64,000 bases of DNA from positions 310,001 through 374,000 of the forward strand of contig NZ_SEBR01000004.1 of NCBI RefSeq assembly GCF_004295795.1. Reading direction: 5' to 3'. The stretch's first letter is position 1, and each line of letters begins with the position of its first letter. The position numbers and the translations under genes were made by a program. Of this stretch, positions 1-9,856 are shown piece by piece. Below the pieces are notes generated by a model, which was not told the DNA's origin, did not search any database, and saw only the letters and a list, made by a program, of their open reading frames with translations. The stretch comes from Flavobacterium sp. GTDB lineage: Bacteria; Bacteroidota; Bacteroidia; Flavobacteriales; Flavobacteriaceae.

Positions 1-209
1 GAGGAAAGGAAGCGAATTTTGGCGGCAGGCTTTACTATTTTTTCACGACTTCACAGAAAAATCAGGAAGACGAAACAAGGTCTCAATTTTACACGACAAA
101 ATCTGGTGACAAATTTTATATCGTCTGTTTCATGGGCTATCGCGCAGATTACTACGCTAAATACGAACCGGATTTCCTCAAAATAATCGAAAGCCTCAAA
201 ATCGATTGA
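1..209 (+). CDS. C-terminal fragment of an unidentified protein
   Basis: An open frame enters the window (reading from base 3) and stops at TGA 207-209, giving 68 residues with ordinary coding composition. The end, containing FYIVCFMGYRADYY and then FLKIIESLKID, resembles the last strand and helix of PsbP/DUF1795-like small domains, but too little is visible to name it. It is convergent with dnaK, whose terminator lies 70 bases downstream. The start and most of the protein are outside the window. Confidence 0.65.
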   Translation, partial: GKEANFGGRLYYFFTTSQKNQEDETRSQFYTTKSGDKFYIVCFMGYRADYYAKYEPDFLKIIESLKID

Positions 210-278
210 CAGATAACGATTTGCGTCAGACGAAGACGTCTATTGTCTACTCATCTTTGGTCTTCGCCTATAATCCAT

Positions 279-310
279 AAAAAAACCGGACTGTTTCCAA
301 TCCGGTTAAC
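279..310 (-). terminator. Rho-independent terminator of dnaK
   Basis: Inverted arms AACCGGA (284-290) and TCCGGTT (301-307) have a 10-base loop. On the minus strand the hairpin is followed by a run of T. It lies just beyond the dnaK stop, after an AT-rich stretch. Confidence 0.8.
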
Positions 311-312
311 TA

Positions 313-364
313 CAATTATTAATTAACAATTATTAATTAACAATTATTAATTAATAGTTATTAA
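313..364. repeat. AT-rich tandem repeat of a TTAATTAACAATTA-like unit
   Basis: Between the dnaK stop and its terminator, a unit of about 14 bases (aattaacaattatt) is repeated about three times with small changes. A similar AT-rich stretch (attattaattattaattc) occurs at 58204-58236. No gene is seen in either. Confidence 0.6.
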
Positions 365-365
365 T

Positions 366-2261
366 TTACTTCACTTCCTCATAATCGACATCCTGGACAT
401 TATCGCCAGAATTCGCATCACCTTGAGGAGCGTCTTGCTGCGGCTGGCCTTGAGCGGCTTCACCTTGCTTGTACATATCTTCCGAAGCAGCTTTCCAGGC
501 GGCATTCACTTTGTCAAGCGCCGGTTGGATCACGTCTACATCTTTCGTTTCGTAAGCCGTCTTCAATTCCGCCAAAGCTGTTTCAACGTTAGACTTGTTC
601 GCCTCTGAAAGCTTGTCGCCAAGTTCGGTCAATTGGGCTTCGGTCTGGAAAATCATGCTGTCGGCCTCGTTGAGTTTCTCGACTTTCTCTTTCGCTTTTT
701 TGTCGGCGTCGGCGTTGGCTTCGGCGTCCTTGCGCATTTTCTCGATTTCTTCCTGGGTCAAGCCCGATGAAGCCTCGATTCTGATATCGTGCGACTTTCC
801 GGTTCCTTTATCAGTTGCCGAAACCTTGATGATTCCGTTGGCATCGATATCGAAAGTCACCTCGATCTGAGGAACGCCTCTTTGTGCAGGCGGAATGCCA
901 TCCAGGTGAAAACGTCCGATCGTCTTGTTGTCAGTCGCCATGGCGCGTTCTCCTTGCAAAACGTGGATTTCCACGCTCGGTTGGTTGTCAGCGGCAGTCG
1001 AAAACACCTGTGATTTTTTGGTTGGAATTGTCGTGTTAGATTCGATCAATTTCGTCAATACGCCGCCCATAGTCTCGATTCCTAGCGAAAGTGGCGTAAC
1101 GTCCAAAAGCAATACGTCTTTCACGTCTCCGCTCAAAACACCACCTTGGATCGCTGCTCCGATGGCCACAACCTCGTCAGGATTTACGCCTTTCGAAGGT
1201 TTTTTTCCGAAGAACTTCTCCACTTCTTCCTGAATTTTCGGGATACGTGTCGATCCACCGACCAAGATAACCTCGTCAATGTCCGATTTCGACAAACCTG
1301 CATCTTTCAACGCTTTTGCAACTGGTTCCATCGAACGACGCACCAAAGTATCGGCCAATTGCTCGAATTTGGCTTTCGTCAATGTTTTCACCAAGTGCTT
1401 CGGACCTGAAGCCGTAGCCGTAACGTATGGCAAGTTGATTTCGGTCTGAGCCGATGAGGACAACTCGATTTTCGCCTTTTCGGCAGCTTCTTTCAAACGC
1501 TGCAATGACATCGGATCCTGACGCAAGTCAACGCCTTCCTCCGATTTGAACTCGTCTGCCAACCAATCGATGATCACTTGGTCGAAGTCATCACCTCCAA
1601 GGTGCGTGTCTCCGTTTGTAGACAATACTTCGAAAACGCCGTCACCCAATTCGAGGATCGAGATATCGAAAGTACCGCCACCAAGGTCATAAACCGCGAT
1701 TTTTTGGTCTGTCGATTTTTTGTCAAGTCCGTAGGCCAAAGCGGCTGCAGTCGGCTCGTTGATGATACGCATGACTTTCAAGCCCGCGATCTCACCCGCT
1801 TCTTTGGTCGCCTGACGCTGCGCATCGTTAAAGTAAGCCGGAACGGTGATTACCGCTTCGGTAACTGTCTGGCCAAGATAATCCTCGGCCGTTTTTTTCA
1901 TTTTCTGTAGTGTCATCGCTGACAATTCCTGTGGCGTGTACAAGCGTCCGTCAATGTCGACGCGGGCCGTGTCATTGTCACCTTTCACAACCGAGTAAGG
2001 AACGCGTCCGGCCTCGTTTTGTGACTCAGAATATTTGTTCCCCATAAAACGCTTTACCGAAGCGACCGTCTTTGTAGGATTGGTCACCGCCTGGCGTTTT
2101 GCAGGATCACCCACTTTGATTTCACCGCCTTCAACGAATGCGATTACCGAAGGCGTGGTGCGTTTTCCTTCGGAGTTCGGGATTACGACAGGCTCGTTAC
2201 CTTCCATTACGGCAACGCAGGAGTTGGTCGTACCCAAGTCAATTCCGATTATTTTTCCCAT
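366..2261 (-). CDS. dnaK: Molecular chaperone DnaK (Hsp70)
   Basis: A 631-residue Hsp70, full length for the family. The N-terminal nucleotide-binding domain shows [17 protein letters not shown], the phosphate loop YDLGGGTFD and the adenosine motif [13 protein letters not shown]. The interdomain linker [14 protein letters not shown], the beta-sandwich substrate domain (about 390-505) and the helical lid follow. The tail is Gln/Gly-rich and ends in EEVK, where the enteric protein ends in a similar acidic motif. The family binds exposed hydrophobic segments and releases them in an ATP cycle with DnaJ and GrpE, in the cytoplasm. The gene stands alone: grpE and dnaJ are not adjacent. No CIRCE operator is visible. 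Upstream there is a near sigma-54 promoter and an inverted repeat. Confidence 0.98.
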   Translation of the reverse strand: MGKIIGIDLGTTNSCVAVMEGNEPVVIPNSEGKRTTPSVIAFVEGGEIKVGDPAKRQAVTNPTKTVASVKRFMGNKYSESQNEAGRVPYSVVKGDNDTARVDIDGRLYTPQELSAMTLQKMKKTAEDYLGQTVTEAVITVPAYFNDAQRQATKEAGEIAGLKVMRIINEPTAAALAYGLDKKSTDQKIAVYDLGGGTFDISILELGDGVFEVLSTNGDTHLGGDDFDQVIIDWLADEFKSEEGVDLRQDPMSLQRLKEAAEKAKIELSSSAQTEINLPYVTATASGPKHLVKTLTKAKFEQLADTLVRRSMEPVAKALKDAGLSKSDIDEVILVGGSTRIPKIQEEVEKFFGKKPSKGVNPDEVVAIGAAIQGGVLSGDVKDVLLLDVTPLSLGIETMGGVLTKLIESNTTIPTKKSQVFSTAADNQPSVEIHVLQGERAMATDNKTIGRFHLDGIPPAQRGVPQIEVTFDIDANGIIKVSATDKGTGKSHDIRIEASSGLTQEEIEKMRKDAEANADADKKAKEKVEKLNEADSMIFQTEAQLTELGDKLSEANKSNVETALAELKTAYETKDVDVIQPALDKVNAAWKAASEDMYKQGEAAQGQPQQDAPQGDANSGDNVQDVDYEEVK

Positions 2262-2309
2262 GATTCTATGTTTAATTTTGTGTGTTTACTTTGAATTTGG
2301 CAGTCCTTA

Positions 2310-2325
2310 GTCAATTGTTGTGCCA
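2310..2325 (-). promoter_or_regulatory. Near-consensus sigma-54 promoter of dnaK
   Basis: Read on the minus strand the site is TGGCAC-AACAA-TTGAC. The -24 box matches the sigma-54 consensus exactly. The -12 box has TTGA where TTGC is expected. The spacing is right, and the implied transcript would start about 38 bases before the dnaK ATG. I see no TAnnTTTG element in this gap. Confidence 0.4.
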
Positions 2326-2334
2326 TTACTGCGT

Positions 2335-2361
2335 TTGTCAGTTTGGTATGACAAGATGACA
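2335..2361 (-). promoter_or_regulatory. Inverted repeat TTGTCA-N8-TGACAA upstream of dnaK
   Basis: A perfect six-base inverted repeat with an eight-base spacer (2335-2354) is followed by an extra TGACA half-site (2357-2361). It lies about ten bases upstream of the -24 element, where a regulator could bind. The role is inferred. Confidence 0.45.
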
Positions 2362-2427
2362 TTTTTTAAATCCAATTTTCATCGCGATAGCCTACCTGGG
2401 CAAGATCCCGACTTTATCGATAACCTG

Positions 2428-2525
2428 CATTTAACAAAAACTACGGTTTTTCTGTAAACGACTTATTTCGGAAATTCCGATCTTACCTTCAGGGAAGGGG
2501 TTGGTGTAGTATCCCTACAAAATCG
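2428..2525 (+). repeat. Copy 1 of the CCTTCAGGGAAGGGG intergenic element
   Basis: The core at 2484-2525 reads TACCTTCAGGGAAGGGG, ten variable bases, then ATCCCTACAAAATCG. It matches cores near 20.8, 21.0 and 22.7 kb. To its left, 2428-2470 is the reverse complement of the right arm of the other copies (TTACAGAAAA, AATAAGTC and TTGTTAAA blocks). This suggests that the full element has inverted termini. It lies 170-260 bases upstream of dnaK. The rest of the gap from 2526 to 3080 has no gene I can support. Confidence 0.7.
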
Positions 2526-2946
2526 TCATCAGCGATATTATAAAAAACGAAACTTTTTTTCGACAAAATTAGAGTCGTCGTTATTTTAAGCTCTTACCCG
2601 CTGCCCGCTGCTAGCTTTTTTGCAAGCGCCAGCTTTTTCTACGACTGCAACGAGCTTCCGCTGGTCGCTGTTGCAGCCGTGAAAAACCAAGGTGCTTCCT
2701 GCAAAAGGCTATCCGCTTGCATCGGGGCTATGAATTCGCGGTTTCGGGTAACTTTTGACTTCAAAAAAAAGGAAAGTGTTAACCGAATCAATAAAACGGC
2801 CAAAATCCCCAGGAAATCTGATCCTGCGTCTTAACCAAGAATCGAGATTTTTTACTTTCGAATCCCTCAAACACGACAGTTCCATTGCTATAAGGCGAAG
2901 AATTGAATTTCGTACTGCAAGTTTTAGCTTTTCGCATTTGAAATTT

Positions 2947-2966
2947 GTCCCGATAGCTATCGGGAC
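2947..2966. repeat. 20-base perfect palindrome
   Basis: The sequence GTCCCGATAGCTATCGGGAC is self-complementary over 20 bases. The same core recurs perfectly at 55877-55894 and with a central change at 48381-48398. It is always intergenic, twice next to low-complexity GGGATTTG text. Confidence 0.75.
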
Positions 2967-3082
2967 TGGGATTTGGGATTTAGAATCTGGGATTTGAGAC
3001 AAATTTTTCTGCTATTCACAAAATTTTACATCAAATTCCAAAACATTCACATTTCCGAAATCGATTTCAATGCCTGCGTTAC

Positions 3083-3090
3083 TATATTTG
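3083..3090 (+). promoter_or_regulatory. -7 promoter element of the serine dehydratase gene
   Basis: TATATTTG fits the Bacteroidota -7 consensus TAnnTTTG and lies 32 bases before the chosen ATG. No clear -33 TTG is seen at the right spacing. Confidence 0.5.
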
Positions 3091-3122
3091 CACCAAAGTC
3101 CCAAATCGGCTTATCCCATACA

Positions 3123-4553
3123 ATGGCAATGGAAGAATGCATCTCCGTTTTCGACATGCTCAAAATTGGCGTCGGACCTTCGAGTTCACACACGCTCGGA
3201 CCTTGGCGCGCAGCCGAACGTTTCCTGTCGGAATTGCGCGAAAACGGCATTTTCGAAAATATCGAACGCGTCAGGATCGACCTTTACGGATCGCTGTCCC
3301 TGACCGGAACCGGCCATGCCACAGATTTGGCAGTTATGCTGGGTTTGTCCGGACAGGACCCGGAATACATTCCCGTCGAGAACATTTCATCCATCATAAA
3401 AGACATCGAGAACTCGAATTCGCTTTTGCTCGGAAACGAGAAAAAAATCGTGTTTTCGTTCCTGATGGACATCGTCTTCAACAAAAACTTCCTGCCATTC
3501 CACGCCAACGGACTAAGATTCACGGCCTACTATGGCGATTTTCAGTACGAGTCGACTTTCTATTCGATAGGCGGCGGATTCGTCGTGAAAGAAGACCGTC
3601 CGAATGCGAAGGCCAAGGAAATCATCAAATGTGCTTTTCCCTATCCGATCCAAAAAGCCGACGAGCTCTTGAAATATTGCAATGATCTGGGCAAATCCAT
3701 TTCTGGGATCGTTTACGAAAACGAGAAATCGATGCGTTCGGAAGCAGATATCGACCGCGAACTCATGCGAATCTGGGACACGATGCTGGAATGCATGTAT
3801 ATCGGCTGCCATTCCGAAGGCATTCTTCCCGGCGGACTCAACGTTCGCAGGCGCGCTTTCGACATGCACAAGAACCTGATCGGCGACAAACCGTACGCGA
3901 ATCCTCAGGAATGGCTGCAGACGATCAGAAAAACCGAGGTAAAATTCCGTTCGATACTGAAATGGGTTAGCTGTTTCGCTTTGGCCGTAAACGAGGTCAA
4001 TGCGTCATTAGGCCGCGTCGTGACTGCCCCAACCAATGGAAGCTCGGGCGTGATCCCGGCAGTCCTGATGTATTATATGGTAATCGAAAACCATACGGCG
4101 AGCAACGACGACATCAAGAAATTTCTCATGGTCGCCGGAGAAATCGGCAGTATTTTCAAGAAAGGTTCGACGATTTCTGCCGCGATGGGCGGATGTCAGG
4201 CCGAAATCGGGGTTTCCTCGGCAATGGCAGCCGGAGCTTTGACCGAACTTTTGGGAGGAACTCCGGAGCAAGTCCTCATGGCAGCCGAAATCGCAATGGA
4301 ACACCACTTGGGATTGACCTGCGACCCGATTGGCGGATTGGTCCAGATTCCCTGCATCGAACGCAACACCATGGGCGCGATAAAAGCCATAAACGCCGCC
4401 GAACTCGCGCTCGAAACCGATGCCAAAAACGCCAAAGTCCCGTTGGACAAAGTCGTCGATACGATGTGGCGCACCGCTCAGGACATGAACGCGAAATACA
4501 AGGAAACTTCCGAAGGCGGACTCGCGATCGCGGTGAACATGGCCGACTGTTAA
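3123..4553 (+). CDS. sdaA: L-serine ammonia-lyase (iron-sulfur, single chain)
   Basis: Converts L-serine to pyruvate and ammonia with a 4Fe-4S cluster, in the cytoplasm. The protein is 476 residues, the usual length for the fused beta-alpha type. It shows the N-terminal motif [13 protein letters not shown], the central [17 protein letters not shown], and the cysteine-bearing segments [16 protein letters not shown] and [14 protein letters not shown] typical of cluster binding. I chose the ATG at 3123 (a second one is at 3129). The open frame extends upstream, but that extension would cover the TATATTTG promoter and has no family similarity. It stands alone, between a long non-coding gap and a small membrane-protein gene. 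Confidence 0.95.
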   Translation: MAMEECISVFDMLKIGVGPSSSHTLGPWRAAERFLSELRENGIFENIERVRIDLYGSLSLTGTGHATDLAVMLGLSGQDPEYIPVENISSIIKDIENSNSLLLGNEKKIVFSFLMDIVFNKNFLPFHANGLRFTAYYGDFQYESTFYSIGGGFVVKEDRPNAKAKEIIKCAFPYPIQKADELLKYCNDLGKSISGIVYENEKSMRSEADIDRELMRIWDTMLECMYIGCHSEGILPGGLNVRRRAFDMHKNLIGDKPYANPQEWLQTIRKTEVKFRSILKWVSCFALAVNEVNASLGRVVTAPTNGSSGVIPAVLMYYMVIENHTASNDDIKKFLMVAGEIGSIFKKGSTISAAMGGCQAEIGVSSAMAAGALTELLGGTPEQVLMAAEIAMEHHLGLTCDPIGGLVQIPCIERNTMGAIKAINAAELALETDAKNAKVPLDKVVDTMWRTAQDMNAKYKETSEGGLAIAVNMADC

Positions 4554-4659
4554 TTCAGGTCAAAACGTTCCGACGCAATTCGAAAAATCGTAACTTAAAG
4601 GGGATTTTCCGCTTGACGGACAATCGCACGAACGATTTTCAACCTTTCACCCAAATGCC

Positions 4660-4974
4660 ATGTTCCACATAGTAGTCATAATCCTGTTCTTGCCCATCGC
4701 AAGCCAACTGATTCTGGGAAGTTTCAGCATCGCCCAAAAAATCAACCTCAAATATTCCGTTATCACGCAAATCAACATCGCCGTCGCGATCGCGCTTTTG
4801 ATCGCCGCGCCAAAATTGCTCGATGTCGAAGCCAAGATCGAACACGTTAGAAGCATCATGCCAAGAACGACTTATTACACTTTGGCGATTTTTCTGTTTC
4901 TGGCCTTTTTGTCGGTGATCGGATTTCAGCTTGTTTGGAAAAAAGGACATAAAAAGAGACTTAATCGGGATTGA
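4660..4974 (+). CDS. Small membrane protein, unknown function
   Basis: 104 residues, not recognised. There are three likely membrane helices: about 2-20, 38-53 and 72-92. The end is strongly basic (KKGHKKRLNRD), which would place the C-terminus in the cytoplasm. It starts 106 bases after the serine dehydratase stop. The gap from 4975 to 5252 holds only AT-rich and GGGATTTG low-complexity sequence. Confidence 0.65.
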   Translation: MFHIVVIILFLPIASQLILGSFSIAQKINLKYSVITQINIAVAIALLIAAPKLLDVEAKIEHVRSIMPRTTYYTLAIFLFLAFLSVIGFQLVWKKGHKKRLNRD

Positions 4975-5252
4975 CTTTTGGATTTTCGGATTTTGAAATG
5001 CGAATCTTCCCGAATCGTCGCAGATTTTACCTTTTCTGACTCGAGGTTCAACGCGAGAATTCGGATTTTTGGTTTTGGGATTTGGGATTTTCTTTGACCA
5101 TTTCATAACCTTGACGTGACCTCCAAAAACAACACAAACGGTAACTTGCATAAAAAATCGCATGTCACTGTTTTTCAAAATATTGCCCGCATTTATCCAC
5201 AACTGGCTGTTCAAGAGAGCTTTGCAATCCTCATTCCTGCATTGACTCCTTA

Positions 5253-6605
5253 ATGGACCTGAACCGACCGGATTTTGGAAAGGATTTCGCTTGGGGCGTT
5301 TCCACGGCTGCTTTCCAGATCGAGGGCGCGCACGACAAAGATGGCAAAGGCCTGTCGATTTGGGATGTTTTCACCGATTCAAAAAGCAGGATAAAACACG
5401 GACAGCACGCCAAAACGGCCTGCGATTTCTACAACGCTTTCGAGCGGGATATCGATTTCCTGACCCAACTTTCCATCCCGAACTTTCGGTTTTCGCTGAG
5501 TTGGCCCAGGATTTTCCCCAGCGGAATGCGTCCGGTGAACCCAAAAGGCATCGCGTTTTACGACAGGTTGATCGACCATCTGCTTGAAAGGGGAATCGAT
5601 CCCTGGGTGACGCTTTACCACTGGGATTTGCCGCTTGAACTCGAGAAAAAAGGCGGTTGGACCAATCGCGATATTGTCGAATGGTTTTCGGAATATGCTT
5701 TGTTTTGCGCCCGGCATTTCGGCGATCGCGTCCAGAATTGGATGGTGATGAACGAGCCGTCGGTTTTTACTGGCGCGGGTTATTTCCTTGGCATTCACGC
5801 TCCGGGAAAACGCGGGCTTCCGAACTTTCTCAAAGCCGTGCACCAAGCGACTTTGGCTACTGCTTCGGCGGGAAAAATCCTAAAGTCGGAACTTCCGCAT
5901 GCCAATATCGGCACGACGCTTTCCTGCACGCACATTACGGCGAATTCCGCCAGTCCAAAAGACGTTCTCGCCGCCGATCGCGTCAACACTTTGCTCAATC
6001 GCTCGTTCATCGAGCCTTTGTTGGGCTTGGGTTATCCGACCGAAAATTTGTCGGTTCTAAAGAAAATCGAGAAATACATGCAACCCGATGACGTGGCGAA
6101 TATGGCGTTCGATTTCGACTTCATCGGCTTGCAATGCTACACGAGAGAAGTCGTCAAATCTTCAATTTTTACACCTTATTTGCGCGCCAAACTCGTGCCC
6201 GCTACAAAGCGAAATGTTGCTTTTACCGAAATGGGTTGGGAAGTTTTTCCAGAATCGATGTACGAATTGCTCAAGCAGTTTTCAAGGTATCCGAACCTTC
6301 CGAAAATCATGTTGACCGAAAACGGAGCGGCTTTCAAGGACGTGATTTCGGGTGGAAAAGTGCAAGACGAAAAACGCATCGACTACATAAAACAACACCT
6401 GAAACAACTGCATCGCGCCAAAACCGAAGGCGTAAATGTAAACGGCTATTTCGTGTGGACGCTGACCGACAATTTCGAATGGGCCGAAGGTTACAACGCG
6501 AGATTCGGGTTGGTTCACGTCGATTTTGAAACGCAGCGACGCACGGTCAAGGAATCGGGATTCTGGTTTCGCGATTTCCTTGACGGACTCAGATCTTTGG
6601 GTTGA
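5253..6605 (+). CDS. Glycoside hydrolase family 1 (beta-glucosidase)
   Basis: A 450-residue family 1 glycosidase, typical length. The N-terminal signature FAWGVSTAAFQIEGA is present. The acid/base Glu is E168 in the NEP motif (VMNEPSVF). The nucleophile is E356 in the TENG motif (IMLTENGAAFKD). A retaining mechanism on beta-glucosides or beta-galactosides is expected from the family; the exact substrate cannot be read. There is no signal peptide, so it acts in the cytoplasm, probably on imported disaccharides. No sugar transporter or regulator is adjacent. It is convergent with the amine oxidase gene, 33 bases apart. Confidence 0.93.
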   Translation: MDLNRPDFGKDFAWGVSTAAFQIEGAHDKDGKGLSIWDVFTDSKSRIKHGQHAKTACDFYNAFERDIDFLTQLSIPNFRFSLSWPRIFPSGMRPVNPKGIAFYDRLIDHLLERGIDPWVTLYHWDLPLELEKKGGWTNRDIVEWFSEYALFCARHFGDRVQNWMVMNEPSVFTGAGYFLGIHAPGKRGLPNFLKAVHQATLATASAGKILKSELPHANIGTTLSCTHITANSASPKDVLAADRVNTLLNRSFIEPLLGLGYPTENLSVLKKIEKYMQPDDVANMAFDFDFIGLQCYTREVVKSSIFTPYLRAKLVPATKRNVAFTEMGWEVFPESMYELLKQFSRYPNLPKIMLTENGAAFKDVISGGKVQDEKRIDYIKQHLKQLHRAKTEGVNVNGYFVWTLTDNFEWAEGYNARFGLVHVDFETQRRTVKESGFWFRDFLDGLRSLG

Positions 6606-6638
6606 TAAAGTTCGTCCGAATCGCGAATTGTCAAATGC

Positions 6639-7874
6639 TTAAATTTTCATTTTGAGTATTTTACGCGCTATGTAACGGCCGCTTTGAAATGCCGATTCCA
6701 CTGTTCCGACGTCGCCCGTTCTCTCGAAAGCCTCGCCCGCGAACCAAATCGTGTTCTCGATTCCCTTATTGATTTGGGAAATCGCTTTTTTGCTTTGCGT
6801 CGTCGTCCAGGAATACCCGCCGTTTGTTTCCGATGCTTTCGTGTAGCGGAAAATCTGTTTGGCGCGCAGGATCTTCTTAACTTCGTATTTCGGGAAAGCT
6901 TCGGACAGTTTGGCCAACAATTTTTCTGACAAAACTTCGTCGGATAGAGCCGAAAGTTCTGACGCGCGGTCGTTTCCGATCCATCCGACCAAAATCGGAC
7001 GCCTTAAACTGAGTTGCGTCCAAAATGTGAATTCTTCTTCGGTGAACAAAAATCCAAGGTCGGGTTGCGTTTCTTCCCAAAACGGGAATTCAAATTCGAA
7101 CACGATCTTGAGCACTTCGCCAAATCCGATTTCATCGAAAAAACCGTCGTCGAACCTGGGCTCAAAAGCGATATTGCGATTTTGAAGATTGCCCAAAGTT
7201 GTTGTCACTATCACCGAATCGGCCAAAAAAACGCCCGAATTCGCACTGACCTCTACGCCTCCTTTTTGCCATTCGATCGCTTCGACTTTGTGTCCGAACA
7301 AAATCTTCCCGTGGTTTCGCGCGATCGAATCGGCCAAAAAACCCAGCAAAGGCGCGTAACCCGAAACCGGGCGATATTGGGTTTCGTGGCTCGTCCATTC
7401 CTGTCGGATGCAAAACATACTCAATCTGTCAGGATCGGCCAGATCGAGACCTTGCGCCATGTCGTGGCATTCCTTTCGGAAAGGCTCGTGTTTTTTATCT
7501 GGAAAATATCGGTTCAAAAATTCCGAAAGCGTGCAATCGCGTTTGAGTCGAGAAGCATATTTGGCGAAATCGCTCCAATATTTCGAGTCGAAACTTTCGA
7601 AAAACTGTCCGTTCCCGAACGAAGTCATTTCGAGAGAAGCCGCTATGTATTCGAGTTTGGCCTTTTTCATCAGGCCCAAAGTGAGCGGCAGATTTCCGTG
7701 AATGAACTCGGCTCCGGCTTCTATGAAATTCGTGAATCCGCGAGGAATAAAAGTGTGGACGCGCCCGCCTATTCTGTCGTTGGCTTCCAGCACCATAACA
7801 TCCACGCCTTTTCGCGAAAGTTCGTAAGCCGCCATAAGTCCGGCCGCGCCCGCTCCTACCACAATTGTTTTCAT
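6639..7874 (-). CDS. FAD-dependent amine oxidase family protein
   Basis: A flavin amine-oxidase-fold protein of 411 residues. The N-terminus has the dinucleotide fold IVVGAGAAGLMAAYELSRKG followed by LEANDRIGGRV. The C-terminus has the FAD-closing segment IWFAGEAFERTGDVGTVESA. The family oxidises amines such as monoamines or polyamines, or desaturates carotenoid-like substrates. The substrate here is unknown. I start at ATG 7874; an in-frame TTG six codons upstream is also possible. No signal peptide is seen. No functional partner is adjacent. Confidence 0.88.
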   Translation of the reverse strand: MKTIVVGAGAAGLMAAYELSRKGVDVMVLEANDRIGGRVHTFIPRGFTNFIEAGAEFIHGNLPLTLGLMKKAKLEYIAASLEMTSFGNGQFFESFDSKYWSDFAKYASRLKRDCTLSEFLNRYFPDKKHEPFRKECHDMAQGLDLADPDRLSMFCIRQEWTSHETQYRPVSGYAPLLGFLADSIARNHGKILFGHKVEAIEWQKGGVEVSANSGVFLADSVIVTTTLGNLQNRNIAFEPRFDDGFFDEIGFGEVLKIVFEFEFPFWEETQPDLGFLFTEEEFTFWTQLSLRRPILVGWIGNDRASELSALSDEVLSEKLLAKLSEAFPKYEVKKILRAKQIFRYTKASETNGGYSWTTTQSKKAISQINKGIENTIWFAGEAFERTGDVGTVESAFQSGRYIARKILKMKI

Positions 7875-7890
7875 GTCGTAAATTTCCAAC

Positions 7891-7919
7891 AAAAAACCGG
7901 AACTTTTCAGATCCGGTTT
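7891..7919 (-). terminator. Rho-independent terminator of the lipoprotein gene
   Basis: Perfect arms AAACCGGA (7894-7901) and TCCGGTTT (7912-7919) with a 10-base loop. On the minus strand the hairpin runs into TTTTTT. It follows the lipoprotein gene and precedes the amine oxidase gene. Confidence 0.75.
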
Positions 7920-8035
7920 CTCGTCGAGTTGCCTCGTGTTGTATATAGAGAAGTTATTGTCCTTATTTAAGTCTGGTTATCAGTACGCTTCTGCCCTTAC
8001 TACGTTTGGCTTCAAACTGCTACTGCAACTGCGAC

Positions 8036-8482
8036 TTACTTATTTGCTGCTTTCTTTTTCGCCCTGTCTTCAAGAACAGCTCCGGTTCCGGCACCAACTG
8101 CGGCACCACCAAGCGTTCCCACGATTACGCCTTCAGGTCCTTTTTTGTCGACCAAAGCTCCGGTAATCGCACCTGCACCGGCTCCGATAAGCGCGCCTTT
8201 TGCAGTACCGCTCATGCCTTTCTTCTGGGGCGCGGCGGCTGGAGCAGCAGCTCCGGCGTTATTGTTGGCGGCGACTCTTCTGGCTTCGGCGGCGCGGGCA
8301 TCGGCCACTGCGTTCATCGAGTCGACTACGCGTTGTCTTTCTTGTTCAGCTTGCTGTTGTTGCATCACCATTTTGAGTGAATCCAGCTCGCGTTGTTGGT
8401 TTTGTTGGGCTTTTTCGGCGGCCATGTCCTTACATCCCGTAAAGGCTAGAGCCGTAACTAATAGAAGTGCTAACTTTTTCAT
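8036..8482 (-). CDS. Glycine-zipper lipoprotein
   Basis: A 148-residue predicted lipoprotein. A signal peptide ends in the lipobox AFTGC (Cys17). Next comes a Gln/Glu/Ala-rich helical stretch (about 20-80), probably a coiled coil, then a linker of Ala/Pro. The glycine-zipper membrane segment (about 90-135) has repeated GxxxG-type spacing, with GALIGAGAGAITGALV and GGAAVGAGTGAVL. Such YMGG-type domains occur in bacterial envelope and stress proteins of poorly known role. It is divergent from the secreted two-gene unit. Confidence 0.82.
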   Translation of the reverse strand: MKKLALLLVTALAFTGCKDMAAEKAQQNQQRELDSLKMVMQQQQAEQERQRVVDSMNAVADARAAEARRVAANNNAGAAAPAAAPQKKGMSGTAKGALIGAGAGAITGALVDKKGPEGVIVGTLGGAAVGAGTGAVLEDRAKKKAANK

Positions 8483-8604
8483 GATACTTTACTTTTGTCA
8501 GGTTATGGGTCAAAGGTAGTGCCGCGATTTCGCCAAGTCGTTATACGATTTTCCGAAAGTTTTACAAGGCGCATTTTTTTGGTAATCCAAACATTAACAC
8601 ACGT

Positions 8605-8638
8605 TTTGGCGTCAACTTACATAATCGGATTACATTTG
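8605..8638 (+). promoter_or_regulatory. Bacteroidota-type promoter of the secreted two-gene unit
   Basis: TTTG (8605-8608) and TACATTTG (8631-8638) are spaced by 22 bases. The ATG at 8660 follows 21 bases later. Confidence 0.55.
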
Positions 8639-8659
8639 CCCGATTTTAAAAAAACGCAA

Positions 8660-9856
8660 ATGAACTTAAGAATGAACGCAATAGCCGTCGTTTCGGTTAT
8701 TTTAATGGGATTGAGCGCAGGCGCGCAGAGCATTTCGTCAGAGAAAGTCGAGTTCCAATCTGTGAACCAACCTTCAGAAAGCGTAGAGGAAGCGAACCGC
8801 AATTTCAATGTCACGGTTACCTCGCCTTACAGCCTAACGGCCGAGGACATCGTCAAAAAATCGAAGGAAGACCACGCATTGGCCGTGAAAAATTACGACC
8901 AGACAGTTGCCCAAAGCAAGGTCGACTACAATGAAAAACTCAAGGAACACGACGCTGACGTTGCAAAAGCCAAGAGCACTTATGAGTTGGAACAGACCGA
9001 ATTCAAGAAACTTTCAATGCTCGAGCGTCTCACGATGACCGAAGCCGGAAAGAATCCGAAACTCGTGCTTCCTACCAAACCGGTTTACGTGAAACCTGCT
9101 CCGCCAGTTTATCAGGAGCCGAACCTCAAGAACTTCTCAATCGTAGACAACAACGTTCTGGCTTCCCAGATCAACATTGACGGTTACTCGCGCGGAGCGA
9201 ACTACGTCGATGTGAACGTAGACATCAAAAGCCCGACGTTCCAGGACAACAACGGACAGACTTTCATCAACCAACCTACAAAAGTTGTCGTCAAAGTAAA
9301 CGGAGTTGAAAAACTCAACACGGTTCTTTTCAAGGATTTCGCTTTCCTTTCGTCGGTTCCGAGCAACAATATCGACAAGGCATCCGAAGAAAAAAGACAT
9401 CTGACCAAAGTGATCGCCGGCGTGAATGCGCTTCTGAACCAAAAATTCGGATACACCGCGGCCAACAAGACCATCGTGCTGCAAAGTGTCAAGAACAAAG
9501 GACAATATGACGATTTGGCCAAAGCCGATATCTACGTGACCACGAACCTGAAGAAACTGCAACCGGGCGCGGCCGAATCGAACCAGATCGCGTATGCCAA
9601 CATGCAGAAAGGCATCGACATTTGGAACGCCGCTTTGCAAAAAATCGACTACAAGAATCCCAAAGCCGATTTCAACGCCAAGATCGCGCAGTTCGTGTAT
9701 TTCAACCTTATCCGTTTGAACGTGGCCTTGAACCGCAAGACCGAAGCCGAAAAAATCCTGAACCAATTGCAGGAAAACCTTATTTACATCAAGCTGTCTT
9801 CGTCTGAAGAAAGCGAACTTGCCAAACTCGAAAAAGAAATCTATTCCAAAAAATGA
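8660..9856 (+). CDS. Secreted protein of unknown function
   Basis: 398 residues, not recognised. An N-terminal signal peptide (hydrophobic AIAVVSVILMGLSAGAQ) suggests export. A Lys/Glu/Ala-rich stretch (about 70-120) is probably a coiled coil. A Pro-rich patch (KPVYVKPAPPVYQEP) leads into a globular region with Asn- and Val-rich beta-like segments. The C-terminal 100 residues look helical and TPR-like (AEKILNQLQENL). I start at ATG 8660, where the signal peptide and promoter fit. Its stop overlaps the next start by four bases (ATGA), so the two are translationally coupled. Confidence 0.75.
   Translation: MNLRMNAIAVVSVILMGLSAGAQSISSEKVEFQSVNQPSESVEEANRNFNVTVTSPYSLTAEDIVKKSKEDHALAVKNYDQTVAQSKVDYNEKLKEHDADVAKAKSTYELEQTEFKKLSMLERLTMTEAGKNPKLVLPTKPVYVKPAPPVYQEPNLKNFSIVDNNVLASQINIDGYSRGANYVDVNVDIKSPTFQDNNGQTFINQPTKVVVKVNGVEKLNTVLFKDFAFLSSVPSNNIDKASEEKRHLTKVIAGVNALLNQKFGYTAANKTIVLQSVKNKGQYDDLAKADIYVTTNLKKLQPGAAESNQIAYANMQKGIDIWNAALQKIDYKNPKADFNAKIAQFVYFNLIRLNVALNRKTEAEKILNQLQENLIYIKLSSSEESELAKLEKEIYSKK

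Noticed and set aside
2262..2365. CIRCE (HrcA) operator for dnaK
   Set aside because: No TTAGCACTC-N9-GAGTGCTAA-like sequence. The inverted repeat seen is different.
7014..7970. 318-codon open frame antisense to the amine oxidase gene
   Set aside because: Shadow frame caused by the codon use of the real gene; no recognisable domain.
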